Below, in pieces: positions 15,652 to 25,090 of a DNA stretch of 64,000 nucleotides. The position numbers and the translations under genes were made by a program. Source of the DNA: Erysipelotrichaceae bacterium 7770_A6 (GTDB taxonomy: Bacteria > Bacillota_I > Bacilli_A > Erysipelotrichales > Erysipelotrichaceae). The notes under the pieces were generated by a model, which was not told the origin of the DNA, did no database searches, and worked only from the letters and a program-made list of their open reading frames with translations. The stretch covers positions 1-64,000 of the forward strand of contig QQXM01000001.1 of the NCBI GenBank assembly GCA_014610835.1, written 5' to 3'. Numbering within the stretch: position 1 is the first letter of the stretch; each line of letters begins with the position of its first letter.

Positions 15652-17430
15652 ATGGATAGAGAATATATCAAAGCAAAACTATCGCAGCTTCCACATAGTC
15701 CTGGAAGCTATCAGATGAAGGATAAGAATGGAGAAATCATTTATGTAGGTAAAGCCAAAGACCTGCATAATCGCGTGAACTCCTACTTTGTTGGTGTACA
15801 TAACTTTAAAACAACAAAGCTTGTAGAAAATATTGATGATTTTGATTTTATTGTCACAAAGACAGAAAAAGAAGCATTGGTTCTGGAAATCAATCTGATC
15901 AAAAAGAATCGTCCGAAATATAACATTCAATTTATGGATGACTCTTCTTATCCATACATCAAACTCACAAGAGAAACATATCCAAGGCTATCCGTAGCAC
16001 GTGATATTAAAAAAGATAAGCGTGCACGATACTTTGGACCTTTTCCTGATGCCAATGCTGCCAGGGATACATTAAAGCTTCTGCAGGGGATGTTTCCATT
16101 CCGTAGATGTAATCATATGGGAGATAAATTATGTCTTTACTATCATATGGGACAGTGTCTAGGACCTTGTGAAAAAGAAATTGATCCTGCAGTCTATGAA
16201 GAATACTGTTCCAGCGTTGTATCCTTTATGAATGGTGATACAAAAGATGTCGAAAAAGATATCAAGGAAAAAATGATCCAGGCAAGTGAAAATCTGGAGT
16301 TTGAAAAAGCACTGATGTATAAAAATATGCTGGAATCTATTTCTAAAGTTGTCAGTGACAAACAGAATATTGAAAAGGATAATCGAGGAGATCGTGATAT
16401 CTTTGCCTATTATACAGATCGAGGCTATCTAGCGATTGCAGGCATGCTCGTAAGAAAAGGTACGATTTTAAACAAAGAATATAAGCTCAAACCATTATAT
16501 GGCGACGCACAGGAAGAGTTTATTTCCTTTCTGTTTCAGTACTATGAAGCAAATCCTGCCGCAAGAGAACTCGTATTGCCATTAGATATGGATATTGCAA
16601 CAATCCAGGAAGTACTCCCATTTCCAATCTTTCAGCCGCAGAAGGGCTACCGTCAGAAACTCATAGATATGTGTATTGAAAATGCAAAGACGCAATTAGA
16701 TCTGAAGTTTTCTGTGATTGAAAAACAAGACAAGAAAACAGAAGAAGCCATCCGTCAGCTGAATGCAATTGCACGCCATCCGATGAATCGTGTTGAACTG
16801 TTTGATAACTCTCATATTTCTGGTGCATTTACTGTTGCAAGCTGTGTTGTATATGAAGATGGAAAACCTAGAAAGAATGACTATCGTCTGTTTAAGCTGC
16901 ACACAGGTAATTCTGATATTGATTCGATGAAGGAAGTCATCTACCGTAGATATTTTAGACTTTTGAAAGATAACGGAAGACTGCCAGATGGAATTATTGT
17001 TGATGGTGGATGGATCCAGATTGAAGCGGCAAAAGAAATTCTAGATGCTTTAGATTTATCTAACACAATCAAATTGATGGGTCTTGTAAAAAATGACAGG
17101 CATTCTACAAATGCACTGATGGATACCGATGGCAATACTGTTGAAATTGATAAGAACAGTGAATTGTTTTTCCTGTTAACAAGAATGCAGGATGAAGTGC
17201 ATCGTGTTGCGATCAGCTACCATAGAAAGCTTAGAAGCAAGGCACAGACAAAATCCATCCTGGATGATATTGAAGGGGTTGGACCAAAAAGAAAGAAAGA
17301 TCTGTTAAAGGCATTTGGCGGCATCACAAAATTAAAAGAAGCGTCAGTAGAAGATCTTGCAAAGGTTGTTCCAGAGGCTGTTGCGAAAAATGTTTATCTA
17401 ACACTGCATGAAGAAATTGAAGATAAATAA
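15652..17430 (+). CDS. uvrC: Excinuclease ABC subunit C
   Basis: Makes the dual incisions in nucleotide excision repair. 592 residues. The GIY-YIG domain is at the N terminus (SPGSYQMKDKNGEIIYVGKA). Next come a Cys-rich stretch, a UVR motif that binds UvrB (ASENLEFEKALMYKNML near 205-225), the RNase H-like 5' incision domain (VELFDNSHISG and DGIIVDGG) and helix-hairpin-helix motifs (IEGVGPKRKKDLLKAFGG). It starts 4 bp after the mutS2 stop with no obvious ribosome binding site, so coupling is likely. Confidence 0.95.
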   Translation: MDREYIKAKLSQLPHSPGSYQMKDKNGEIIYVGKAKDLHNRVNSYFVGVHNFKTTKLVENIDDFDFIVTKTEKEALVLEINLIKKNRPKYNIQFMDDSSYPYIKLTRETYPRLSVARDIKKDKRARYFGPFPDANAARDTLKLLQGMFPFRRCNHMGDKLCLYYHMGQCLGPCEKEIDPAVYEEYCSSVVSFMNGDTKDVEKDIKEKMIQASENLEFEKALMYKNMLESISKVVSDKQNIEKDNRGDRDIFAYYTDRGYLAIAGMLVRKGTILNKEYKLKPLYGDAQEEFISFLFQYYEANPAARELVLPLDMDIATIQEVLPFPIFQPQKGYRQKLIDMCIENAKTQLDLKFSVIEKQDKKTEEAIRQLNAIARHPMNRVELFDNSHISGAFTVASCVVYEDGKPRKNDYRLFKLHTGNSDIDSMKEVIYRRYFRLLKDNGRLPDGIIVDGGWIQIEAAKEILDALDLSNTIKLMGLVKNDRHSTNALMDTDGNTVEIDKNSELFFLLTRMQDEVHRVAISYHRKLRSKAQTKSILDDIEGVGPKRKKDLLKAFGGITKLKEASVEDLAKVVPEAVAKNVYLTLHEEIEDK

Positions 17431-17444
17431 ATCGCTTTCTGATG

Positions 17445-17450
17445 TATAAT
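17445..17450 (+). promoter_or_regulatory. -10 box of polC, 9 nt before the start
   Basis: TATAAT followed by AGGTGGGCT and then ATG at 17460. The predicted transcript would have only about 3 nt before the ATG. The AGGTGG would work as a ribosome binding site only on read-through transcripts from uvrC. Confidence 0.65.
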
Positions 17451-17459
17451 AGGTGGGCT

Positions 17460-20400
17460 ATGAAATTACTTGTTAAAGATTTTGCGAATGGTAAATTTAA
17501 TGATTTATCCTCACAGTTAACGGATAGTACGATTGAACGTGTACGTATGTTCCAGAAGAAAAATATTGTAGAAATTACATTACATACGTATGATGTTTTA
17601 TCTTTTGAAGACTATTCTTCTTTTTGCTATGGGATTGAAGAAATGACAGGCTGTCATATTCAATTATTGATTCATAGTGATCAATGCAATACAAATATTG
17701 TCGGAATCAAAAAGTATTTAAGCTATCTGGCAAAAATTCATGGCGACTATAGTGATCTTGCCCATACTGTTTTTACATATGACAGTGATTCTAAAACAAT
17801 TTCTTTCCTGTTAAATTCACAGGAAGATGTTGAAAGAAGCAGTGTATATGTAAATGATATTGAAAATGACCTGGCTTCGTGTGGTTTGACAATCCATGTC
17901 AAATGCATTACCAATGCACCACATGTTGAAGATGTACGAGAAGTTGTCATGAATGTCATTCCAGAAAAGGAACAGACTTTTCAGCAAAAACCAGTAGAAA
18001 AGAAAAAAAATAATTACCGTCGCTTAAAGATGGAAGACTATACACGTATCAATCTGAAAGATATCAAAGATCCAATTTCTGACATTCAGTTTGAAGGAGA
18101 AATCTTCCAGGAAGAAAAGACAATTACAAAAAATGATCGTATGATCCAGACAATGGCCATTTATGATGGTACAGATGCAATGATCATGAAGCGTTTTGAA
18201 GGCAGAGGCATCACACGTGAAATTCTTTCCAGCTATGGAGAAGGAAACTATGTACGTGTGTATGGTTCCATTCAGTTTGATAACTTTGCGAAAGATCTTG
18301 TTGTCATGCCACAGGAAATTGAAGTCTTAGAAAAATCGGAAGAAAAAGATACGGCAGAAAAGAAGAGAATTGAATTCCATATGCATTCCAATATGAGTGA
18401 AATGGATGGTGTATGTGATCCTGTCAGTATAGTAAAATATGCATACAATATTGGTCATCGTGGTATTGTGATTACGGACCACGCAGACGTACAGTCTTTT
18501 GTCAAAGCTTATAATACAGGCGCATCTCTTGCGAAAAAAGATCCTGAAAGAGGATTCCGTGTTGGCTTTGGCTGTGAATTAAATATGGTTGATGACTGTT
18601 TAGCGATTGTTAGAAATGGTGTAGATACCAAGATCGATGATGCTGAATATATTTCTTTTGACTTAGAAACAACTGGTCTATCTGCATATTATGATCACAT
18701 TATTGAATTTGGTGCGGTCAAAATCAAAAACCAGACAGTCGTAGATCGTCTGCAGATGTTTATCAAACCGCCAATTCCAATTCCACCATTCATTTCTCAT
18801 AAGACAAATATCACAAATGATATGGTCAAAGATGCAAAGCCTTTTAGTGAATGCATTGATGAAATCCTGGAGTGGATCGGAGATGGTGTTCTTGTTGCAC
18901 ATAATGCAAGTTTTGACTATCACTTTATCAATGAAGAGTTAAGAAGAATCCATCGTCCGCAATTAAAAAATACAGTCATCGATACATTGGATCTTTCTCG
19001 TGCTATCTTGAGAAATCGTAGAGCATATCGTTTAGGTAATATCTCACGTTATTATCACGTGGAATATGATGAAGAAGTTGCACATAGAGCTGACTACGAT
19101 GCAGAGAGTCTTTCTGGTGTATTTATGTGTCTTCTAAAAGATGCAAAGGATCAGTATGACTGTGTTACAATCAATGATCTGCAGGAAAAGACACAGGATG
19201 ATGAAATTTTCAAGAAGGTTAGAAGATCACATATTTGTGCGATTGTTAAAAACCAGGATGGTATGAGAGATCTGTATCGTCTTGTTACAAAGAGTAATAC
19301 AAAAACACTTGCGGTCATGGGAAAAGCAAGTGGAAAAGAAGGTACAGACGTTGCGGCAGAAGCACGCGTTACGCGTAGTGATATCCAGGAACATCGTCAT
19401 AATCTGTTAATTGGTTCTGCATGTCTGAATGGTGAATTATTTGAACTTGCATGTAATGGTGAAGATGCTCGATTAGAACAGGCTATGATGTTCTATGACT
19501 ATATTGAATTACAGCCATTAGGCAATTACTCTACATCCATTGCATTAGGTTCTATTCCAAACATTACACGTTTAAAACAAGTACAGAAACGTATCATTGC
19601 TATGGCAAAGAAACTTGGCATTCTAGTCATTGCAGATAGTGATGCACATTACTGTACTAAGGATCAGAAGATCTTTAGAGATGTTTATATCATGTCACAA
19701 GGTGTAGGTGGTGCAACACATCCTCTCTATATCCGTGATGATGATTTACGATTGCGTACAAAGAATCCGGATCAGCATATTCGTATGACAAATGAAATGT
19801 GCAGTGAATTTGACTGGCTGGAGGATAAAGATCTTGTTCAGCAGCTTGTGATAGATAATCCAAATAAACTGTTTGATTCTATTGATGAAAATATTCGCCC
19901 TGTTCCTAGTGGAACATTTCCGCCACACATTGAAGCTTCTGGTGATAAACTGCGTAATATCTGTCACAAGACAGCGAAAGAAATGTATGAGTTTGAAGGA
20001 AAGATACCTGAAGAAGTATCAGAACGTCTGGAATTTGAGCTGAACAACATCATTACAAATGGATTTGATGTGCACTATTATATTGCGCATCTGCTTGTAA
20101 AAAAGAGCAACAAGGATGGATATGTTGTAGGTTCCCGTGGATCTGTAGGATCTTCCTTTACAGCTACGATGTCAGGCATTACAGAAGTAAATCCATTAAA
20201 ACCACATTATCGCTGTACATGCTGTCACTATACTGAATGGATCGATGATCCAGAAGTAAAGAGTGGATTTGACTTAGAAGAAAAGAAATGTCCAAAGTGC
20301 GGAGGCATTATGAAAGGGGATGGACAGAACATTCCTTTCCAGACATTCTTAGGATTTAATGCTGATAAGGTACCTGATATCGATTTAAACTTCTCCAATG

Positions 20401-21821
20401 AATATCAATGGAGAGCTCATGAATTCATTAAAGAAGTATTTGGGGCAAATCATGCGTTTAGAGCCGGTACCATTGGTACTGTCGCAGATAAAACTGCATA
20501 TGGTTACGTTACGGGATATTGTGAAAAGATGCATCGTGAAGATATGAGACGTGCAATGAAAGATTATCTGGCAAAAGGCTGTACAAACGTTAAAAGAACA
20601 ACAGGACAGCATCCTGGTGGTATTATCATCATTCCTGATGAGTATGAAGCAGAAGACTTTACACCAGTACAGTATCCAGCCAACGATCCAACAGCAGCTT
20701 GGATGACAACACATTACGACTTCCATGATATTCATGATAATGTATTGAAATTTGATATTCTTGGTCATGTTGATCCAACTGCGATTCGTATGCTGCAAAG
20801 AATTGGTACAGTCAAACCTCTGGATATTCCAATGAATGATCCAGAAACACTTTCTTTGTTCTATTGTGATGATGCTTTACATGCAGATCCAAGAATCTAT
20901 AAGAAAGAAAATGGAGCCTTAGGTTTACCAGAATTCGGTACACGTATAACACGTCGTGTTCTTGAAGAAACAAAACCAGCATCATTCTCAGAACTTGTAA
21001 TGATTTCTGGTCTGACACATGGTACTGACGTCTGGGCTGGTAATGCACAATCGCTCGTACAGGCAGGTCATCCATTAAGTGAAGTGATTGCGTGTCGTGA
21101 CGATATCATGACATATCTATTAGATAAAAAACTGAAACCATTGGATGCGTTTAAGATCATGGAATCTGTACGTAAGGGGAAAGGTCTTACGGCAGAATGG
21201 GAAGAAGATATGAAGGCACATAATGTACCTGACTGGTATATTGATTCTTGTAAAAAAATCAAGTACATGTTCCCGAAAGCACATGCGGTTGCCTATGTTA
21301 TGATGGCAGTTAGAATTGCCTGGTATAAAGTGCATGAACCACAGAACTTCTATATCCAGTTCTTCACACATCGTTGTGATGCATATGAAATTGATACGAT
21401 GTCAAAGGGTATTGAAGCCATTCGTGTGCGTATGAAAGATATCCAGGATCGTCAGAATTCTAGAGATACAATCAATCCAGTCACAAATAAAGAAAAATCT
21501 TTATTTGATACATTGGAGGCATGTGAAGAGTTATATGCAAGAGGCTATCGTATTTCTAATGTTGATCTGTATAAATCACTTTCTACGGAATTTAGAAGTG
21601 ATCCAGATGATGTGAAAACAATCATTCCTCCATTTACTGTTATTGATGGATTGGGTGCAAACGTTGCGCGTTCTATTGAAACTGCAAGAAGTGAAGCAGA
21701 ATTCCTTTCTAAAGAAGATTTGGAAAAACGTACACAGCTATCTGGTACTTTAATTAAAAAACTGGATGCGATGGGTGTATTAGAAGGATTGCAGGATTTG
21801 AATCAGTTATCATTGTTCTAA
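17460..21821 (+). CDS. polC: DNA polymerase III alpha subunit, PolC type
   Basis: Main replicative polymerase of low-GC Firmicutes, with built-in 3'-5' proofreading. 1453 residues. An N-terminal region and OB fold (around 190-290) precede a PHP domain opening with EFHMHSNMSEMDG near 302. The exonuclease domain is inserted in the PHP domain, with DLETTGLSAYYDH near 400 and VAHNASFDYHF near 480. After that come CTCCHYTEW...CPKCGG (zinc finger, about 918-950), the polymerase acidic motif PDIDLNFS near 970, and HPGGIIIIP. The start at 17460 was chosen because the -10 box ends at 17450. The C terminus ends in QLSLF, a clamp-binding motif. Confidence 0.97.
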   Translation: MKLLVKDFANGKFNDLSSQLTDSTIERVRMFQKKNIVEITLHTYDVLSFEDYSSFCYGIEEMTGCHIQLLIHSDQCNTNIVGIKKYLSYLAKIHGDYSDLAHTVFTYDSDSKTISFLLNSQEDVERSSVYVNDIENDLASCGLTIHVKCITNAPHVEDVREVVMNVIPEKEQTFQQKPVEKKKNNYRRLKMEDYTRINLKDIKDPISDIQFEGEIFQEEKTITKNDRMIQTMAIYDGTDAMIMKRFEGRGITREILSSYGEGNYVRVYGSIQFDNFAKDLVVMPQEIEVLEKSEEKDTAEKKRIEFHMHSNMSEMDGVCDPVSIVKYAYNIGHRGIVITDHADVQSFVKAYNTGASLAKKDPERGFRVGFGCELNMVDDCLAIVRNGVDTKIDDAEYISFDLETTGLSAYYDHIIEFGAVKIKNQTVVDRLQMFIKPPIPIPPFISHKTNITNDMVKDAKPFSECIDEILEWIGDGVLVAHNASFDYHFINEELRRIHRPQLKNTVIDTLDLSRAILRNRRAYRLGNISRYYHVEYDEEVAHRADYDAESLSGVFMCLLKDAKDQYDCVTINDLQEKTQDDEIFKKVRRSHICAIVKNQDGMRDLYRLVTKSNTKTLAVMGKASGKEGTDVAAEARVTRSDIQEHRHNLLIGSACLNGELFELACNGEDARLEQAMMFYDYIELQPLGNYSTSIALGSIPNITRLKQVQKRIIAMAKKLGILVIADSDAHYCTKDQKIFRDVYIMSQGVGGATHPLYIRDDDLRLRTKNPDQHIRMTNEMCSEFDWLEDKDLVQQLVIDNPNKLFDSIDENIRPVPSGTFPPHIEASGDKLRNICHKTAKEMYEFEGKIPEEVSERLEFELNNIITNGFDVHYYIAHLLVKKSNKDGYVVGSRGSVGSSFTATMSGITEVNPLKPHYRCTCCHYTEWIDDPEVKSGFDLEEKKCPKCGGIMKGDGQNIPFQTFLGFNADKVPDIDLNFSNEYQWRAHEFIKEVFGANHAFRAGTIGTVADKTAYGYVTGYCEKMHREDMRRAMKDYLAKGCTNVKRTTGQHPGGIIIIPDEYEAEDFTPVQYPANDPTAAWMTTHYDFHDIHDNVLKFDILGHVDPTAIRMLQRIGTVKPLDIPMNDPETLSLFYCDDALHADPRIYKKENGALGLPEFGTRITRRVLEETKPASFSELVMISGLTHGTDVWAGNAQSLVQAGHPLSEVIACRDDIMTYLLDKKLKPLDAFKIMESVRKGKGLTAEWEEDMKAHNVPDWYIDSCKKIKYMFPKAHAVAYVMMAVRIAWYKVHEPQNFYIQFFTHRCDAYEIDTMSKGIEAIRVRMKDIQDRQNSRDTINPVTNKEKSLFDTLEACEELYARGYRISNVDLYKSLSTEFRSDPDDVKTIIPPFTVIDGLGANVARSIETARSEAEFLSKEDLEKRTQLSGTLIKKLDAMGVLEGLQDLNQLSLF

Positions 21822-21846
21822 AAGGTGTGTAAAATCACACCTTTTT
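21822..21846 (+). terminator. Terminator after polC
   Basis: AAGGTGTG pairs with CACACCTT across TAAAAT and is followed by TTTTAT. It begins directly at the polC stop. Confidence 0.88.
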
Positions 21847-21856
21847 ATAATAATTC

Positions 21857-21865
21857 TGATAAAAT
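21857..21865 (+). promoter_or_regulatory. Extended -10 promoter of zinc-ribbon gene
   Basis: TGATAAAAT, 26 nt before the ATG at 21892, leaving room for the AGGAAGAG ribosome binding site. No -35 consensus. Confidence 0.5.
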
Positions 21866-21891
21866 ATATGTATTTATAGGAAGAGATATAT

Positions 21892-22113
21892 ATGAAATAT
21901 AAGAAGATATGTCCGAAATGCAGTAGTACAGATATCATTATGATTCCTGGAAACACAGGTGCTTATGGATCAGGCAATAATATTCAAATAGGATTGACAA
22001 GTTTCTCCGCAGTTCTAGTTCATCGATATCTATGTTGTAATTGTGGCTATTCAGAAGAATGGATTAACAAAAAAGACATTCCTACTTTAAAGAAGAAGTT
22101 TCAATCCAAATAA
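21892..22113 (+). CDS. Small zinc-ribbon protein
   Basis: 73 residues with two Cys pairs, CPKCSSTD near residue 8 and CCNCGYSEEW near 47. This is a single zinc-ribbon knuckle set spaced by a Gly/Asn-rich loop (PGNTGAYGSGNN). No other domain. AGGAAGAG precedes the ATG, and the gene stands alone between two terminators. Such ribbons are often nucleic-acid or protein adaptors, but no function can be named. Confidence 0.7.
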   Translation: MKYKKICPKCSSTDIIMIPGNTGAYGSGNNIQIGLTSFSAVLVHRYLCCNCGYSEEWINKKDIPTLKKKFQSK

Positions 22114-22130
22114 AATCAAAGCTGTTTATA

Positions 22131-22163
22131 AAAAAATCTCACTTTTTACAAGTGAGGTTTTTT
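22131..22163. terminator. Bidirectional terminator between the zinc-ribbon gene and trpS
   Basis: A-run, then CTCACTT-TTTAC-AAGTGAG, then a T-run. The flanking A and T runs let it serve the plus-strand zinc-ribbon gene and the minus-strand trpS. Confidence 0.85.
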
Positions 22164-22169
22164 GAGTAT

Positions 22170-23162
22170 TTATTTAACAATTTCCATGCCAATCGCTTTT
22201 TGAACCTTCTTAACTTTTTCGTTGGCAATGACATTTGCTTTTTCAGCACCTTGCTGCAATGTCTTTTCAATGATATCTGAATTACAGATTTCATTATATT
22301 TTGTCTGAATGCTTTCTAGTAATTCACAAACACTGTCAGCAACTGCACACTTGAAGTCACCATATCCTTTTCCTTCAAATTCCTTTTCAATTTCATCAAA
22401 AGGACGATCATTGTTTAAGGAAGAGTAAATCTGCATCAAGTTAGAAATACCAGGCTGATTTTCTGGATCATAATGAACATGTGCCAGATTATCAGTGACT
22501 GCACCCATAACTTTTTTACGTGCTGCTTTTAGATCATCTAATAAATAAATGCATCCTTTATTGATACCATCAGATTTACTCATTTTCTTTGTAGGATCTG
22601 TTAAAGACATGATTCTAGCACCAACCTTGCCAACAAGTGGTTCAGGAACAGTAAACAAGTCACCATAACGGTTATTCATTCTTTGTGCAATATCTCTTGT
22701 TAATTCAACATGCTGCTTCTGATCTTCTCCAACTGGTACGTAGGATGGATCATATAAAAGAATATCCGCAGCCATTAAAGCAGGGTATGTATATAGACCG
22801 CCACTCAGATTCTTTTCACCTTTCGCCTGCTTGTCTTTGAACTGTGTCATACGGTTTAATTCACCCATATATGTATGACAGCACATGATATAGCCAAGTG
22901 TAGCGTGTGCAGGAACATCAGTCTGTAAGAAGATTGTTGCCTTTTTTGGATCCAGACCACATGCTAGATATAAAGCGACACAATCATGAAGATTCTTCTG
23001 CAGAACTTCTGGTTCCTGTGGAACAGTAATGCAGTGAAGATTTGCGATAAAGGCAAACATTTCATAATCATCCTGATACTTCACAAATTGTTTGAGTGCA
23101 CCGATGTAAGAGCCTAGATGCAATTCACCAGTAGGCTTGATGCCAGATAACATTCTTTTCAT
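22170..23162 (-). CDS. trpS: Tryptophanyl-tRNA synthetase
   Basis: Charges tRNA-Trp. 330 residues, the standard class I TrpRS length. The HIGH-like motif is PTGELHLGSYIG near residues 9-20 and the KMSKS motif is KKMSKSDG near 193. Start at 23162 (MKRMLSGIKPTG) with GGAGGTT 5 nt before it; the upstream codons lie in the T-box terminator region. Expression is controlled by the T-box leader that precedes it. Confidence 0.95.
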   Translation of the reverse strand: MKRMLSGIKPTGELHLGSYIGALKQFVKYQDDYEMFAFIANLHCITVPQEPEVLQKNLHDCVALYLACGLDPKKATIFLQTDVPAHATLGYIMCCHTYMGELNRMTQFKDKQAKGEKNLSGGLYTYPALMAADILLYDPSYVPVGEDQKQHVELTRDIAQRMNNRYGDLFTVPEPLVGKVGARIMSLTDPTKKMSKSDGINKGCIYLLDDLKAARKKVMGAVTDNLAHVHYDPENQPGISNLMQIYSSLNNDRPFDEIEKEFEGKGYGDFKCAVADSVCELLESIQTKYNEICNSDIIEKTLQQGAEKANVIANEKVKKVQKAIGMEIVK

Positions 23163-23390
23163 AATAACCTCCAAATAAAAACGTCTCTTCAATCAAACTG
23201 AAGGGACGCAAGAGACGACTTTGCGCGGTACCACCCGTCTTATCTCAATGTATGAGATCACTTTTATGAAGGTAAACGATTCACGTATAAAAGTTTGTTA
23301 TAAAGCTCCAGTACATTTCTATTTATGAACAGTTTACATCAGCCACTGTCTTTCTTTACAGGGAAATAGAAACGTTGCACTTTCTTTTAT
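23163..23390 (-). promoter_or_regulatory. T-box riboswitch of trpS
   Basis: On the minus strand the T-box core GGGTGGTACCGCG (23236-23224) lies before a terminator whose arms CGTCTCTT and AAGAGACG (about 23176-23218) are followed by TTTTT. Uncharged tRNA-Trp would favour the antiterminator. A Stem I-like stretch contains TTTCTATTT/AAATAGAAA. A TGG followed by A (23310-23308) is the likely specifier codon, matching the gene. Confidence 0.9.
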
Positions 23391-23396
23391 GTTGTT

Positions 23397-23425
23397 ATTT
23401 TATTCTGTTTGACAATTACAATCAA
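23397..23425 (-). promoter_or_regulatory. Promoter of the trpS T-box transcript
   Basis: Minus strand TTGATT (23425-23420), a 17-bp spacer, then TAAAAT (23402-23397). Divergent from the spx promoter about 50 bp away. Confidence 0.6.
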
Positions 23426-23451
23426 GTGTATGTTATAGTTGTTGACAGATT

Positions 23452-23460
23452 TGATATAAT
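23452..23460 (+). promoter_or_regulatory. Extended -10 promoter of spx
   Basis: TGATATAAT; a strong ribosome binding site AAAGGAGGG follows before ATG 23489. A TTGACA at 23442 is too close to act as its -35. Confidence 0.6.
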
Positions 23461-23488
23461 ATTTTTGATTTAACAAAGGAGGGTATTT

Positions 23489-23920
23489 ATGATCGTTGTA
23501 TATACATCACCAGGCTGTGCTTCCTGTAGAAAAGTGAAACAGTGGCTGAAAGATCGCAATCTTCCTTTCATTGAAAAGAACATCTTTAAAACATTATTGA
23601 ATGATAATGAAATCAAACATTTATTGATGAGAAGTGAAAATGGCACTGATGATATCATTTCTAAAAGAAGCAAGATCATTCAAGGAAGTAATATTGATAT
23701 TGATGCGATGAAAACGGATGAATTGATTCATTTTATAAAAAACAATCCAAGTGTTCTGAAACGTCCAATTATCTTGAATGAAAGTAATTTCCAGGTTGGA
23801 TATGATGAAGAAGAAATTGGTGTATTTGTGCCAAGAGAATTGCGAAATCTTGCAGATCACGTATGTAATCCGGATTGTCCAAACTATAAAACATGTGGAG
23901 AGGTGCATAAAGAAGCTTAA
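23489..23920 (+). CDS. spx: Spx-family transcriptional regulator (ArsC-like)
   Basis: Thioredoxin-fold regulator that binds the RNA polymerase alpha C-terminal domain under disulfide stress. 143 residues. The redox motif CASC is at residues 10-13 and the conserved RPII segment near residue 92. The C terminus is longer and richer in cysteine than in typical Spx (about 131 residues): it ends with a CNPDCPNYKTC segment holding three Cys, which could bind a metal or form a second redox site. The stop codon is inside the terminator hairpin. Confidence 0.85.
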   Translation: MIVVYTSPGCASCRKVKQWLKDRNLPFIEKNIFKTLLNDNEIKHLLMRSENGTDDIISKRSKIIQGSNIDIDAMKTDELIHFIKNNPSVLKRPIILNESNFQVGYDEEEIGVFVPRELRNLADHVCNPDCPNYKTCGEVHKEA

Positions 23921-23933
23921 TTGCTTCTTTTTT
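23909..23933 (+). terminator. Terminator overlapping the spx stop codon
   Basis: AAAGAAGC pairs with GCTTCTTT across TTAATT, followed by more T. The stop codon TAA lies in the loop. Confidence 0.8.
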
Positions 23934-23937
23934 GTTG

Positions 23938-23943
23938 TATAAT
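23938..23943 (+). promoter_or_regulatory. -10 box of mnmA, leaderless type
   Basis: TATAAT followed by GATACTC and then ATG at 23951. The predicted start site falls on or next to the ATG, and no ribosome binding site can fit. It directly follows the spx terminator, so no upstream transcript supplies a leader. Confidence 0.75.
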
Positions 23944-23950
23944 GATACTC

Positions 23951-25090
23951 ATGAAAAAAGTACTAGTAGGATTAAGTGGCGGTGTTGATTCCGCAATCGC
24001 CGCATATCTTTTAAAGAAAGACGGATATGATGTTACGTGTGCATTTATGCGTAACTGGGACTCTATGGCAAATGATGATTTTGAAGGAAATCCAACAATC
24101 AATGATGCTGTATGTCCACAGGAAGCAGACTATAAAGATGCACAGGATGTTGCTGATAAATTAGGTTTACCTTTACTGAGAATCGATTTTATTAAAGAGT
24201 ACTGGGATGATGTATTTAAAACATTCCTGGATGAATACAAGCGTGGAAGAACTCCAAATCCAGATATTCTATGCAATCGATATATCAAATTTGATTCTTT
24301 TATGAAGTTTGCTGAAAGCAAAGGCTTTGATACAGTTGCGACAGGACACTATGCAAAACTTGGTGAAGAAAATGGAGTGCATGTACTGCAGAAGGCAGAT
24401 GACCGCAATAAAGATCAGTCTTACTTCTTGACAGAGATTCATCGTGAAGTACTTGATCACGTTTTATTTCCATTAGGAAAAGTAGATAAGCCAACAGTTA
24501 GAAAATTGGCTGAAGAATTAGATCTTTCCATTGCAAAAAAGAAAGATTCTACAGGAATCTGCTTTATTGGAGAAAGAAACTTCAGACAGTTCTTGTCAAA
24601 CTATCTTCCAATGAAACCTGGCGATATTATTGACATCAATACAAAGAAAGTTGTCGGTCAGCATGGTGGTGTCATGTATTACACTGTTGGTCAAAGAAAA
24701 GGCCTGGATATTGGCGGCATTGGTCCTTTCTATGTCATTGGCAAGGACGTTACAAAAAATGAATTGTATGTTACGGATGAAGAACATCAAGAGTGGCTCT
24801 ATTCTACATCCTGTTCTATCATTGATGTAAACTGGCTTGCGGATAGAAAGCTTCCATTAACATGTAACGCAAAGTTCCGCTATCGTCAGCAGGATAATCC
24901 TGTCACTGTTTCTTTGAGAGAAGATGGCACACTCATTGCATCTTTTCCAGAAAAGATTCGTTCTGTAACGCCTGGTCAGGAAGCTGTCATTTATGATGGG
25001 GATACACTGGTGTGTGGCGGCAAGATCGATGTTGTATATCAAAATGATAAAGATTTAATGAAAGAAATCTTAGATACAGTCAATGCGTAA
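23951..25090 (+). CDS. mnmA: tRNA-specific 2-thiouridylase MnmA
   Basis: Forms 2-thiouridine at the wobble position 34 of Glu, Gln and Lys tRNAs. 379 residues. PP-loop GLSGGVDSA near residue 7; Cys in CNRYIKFD near 108; second catalytic Cys in STGICFIGERNFR near 200; a C-terminal beta-barrel domain follows. The start at 23951 is fixed by the strong MKKVLVGLSGG opening and the -10 box 7 nt upstream; in-frame codons further up lie inside the spx terminator. The end overlaps the next start by 8 nt. Confidence 0.95.
   Translation: MKKVLVGLSGGVDSAIAAYLLKKDGYDVTCAFMRNWDSMANDDFEGNPTINDAVCPQEADYKDAQDVADKLGLPLLRIDFIKEYWDDVFKTFLDEYKRGRTPNPDILCNRYIKFDSFMKFAESKGFDTVATGHYAKLGEENGVHVLQKADDRNKDQSYFLTEIHREVLDHVLFPLGKVDKPTVRKLAEELDLSIAKKKDSTGICFIGERNFRQFLSNYLPMKPGDIIDINTKKVVGQHGGVMYYTVGQRKGLDIGGIGPFYVIGKDVTKNELYVTDEEHQEWLYSTSCSIIDVNWLADRKLPLTCNAKFRYRQQDNPVTVSLREDGTLIASFPEKIRSVTPGQEAVIYDGDTLVCGGKIDVVYQNDKDLMKEILDTVNA

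Noticed and set aside
23442-23447. TTGACA taken as the -35 box of spx
   Set aside because: Only 7 bp from the TATAAT box; the extended -10 is a better explanation.
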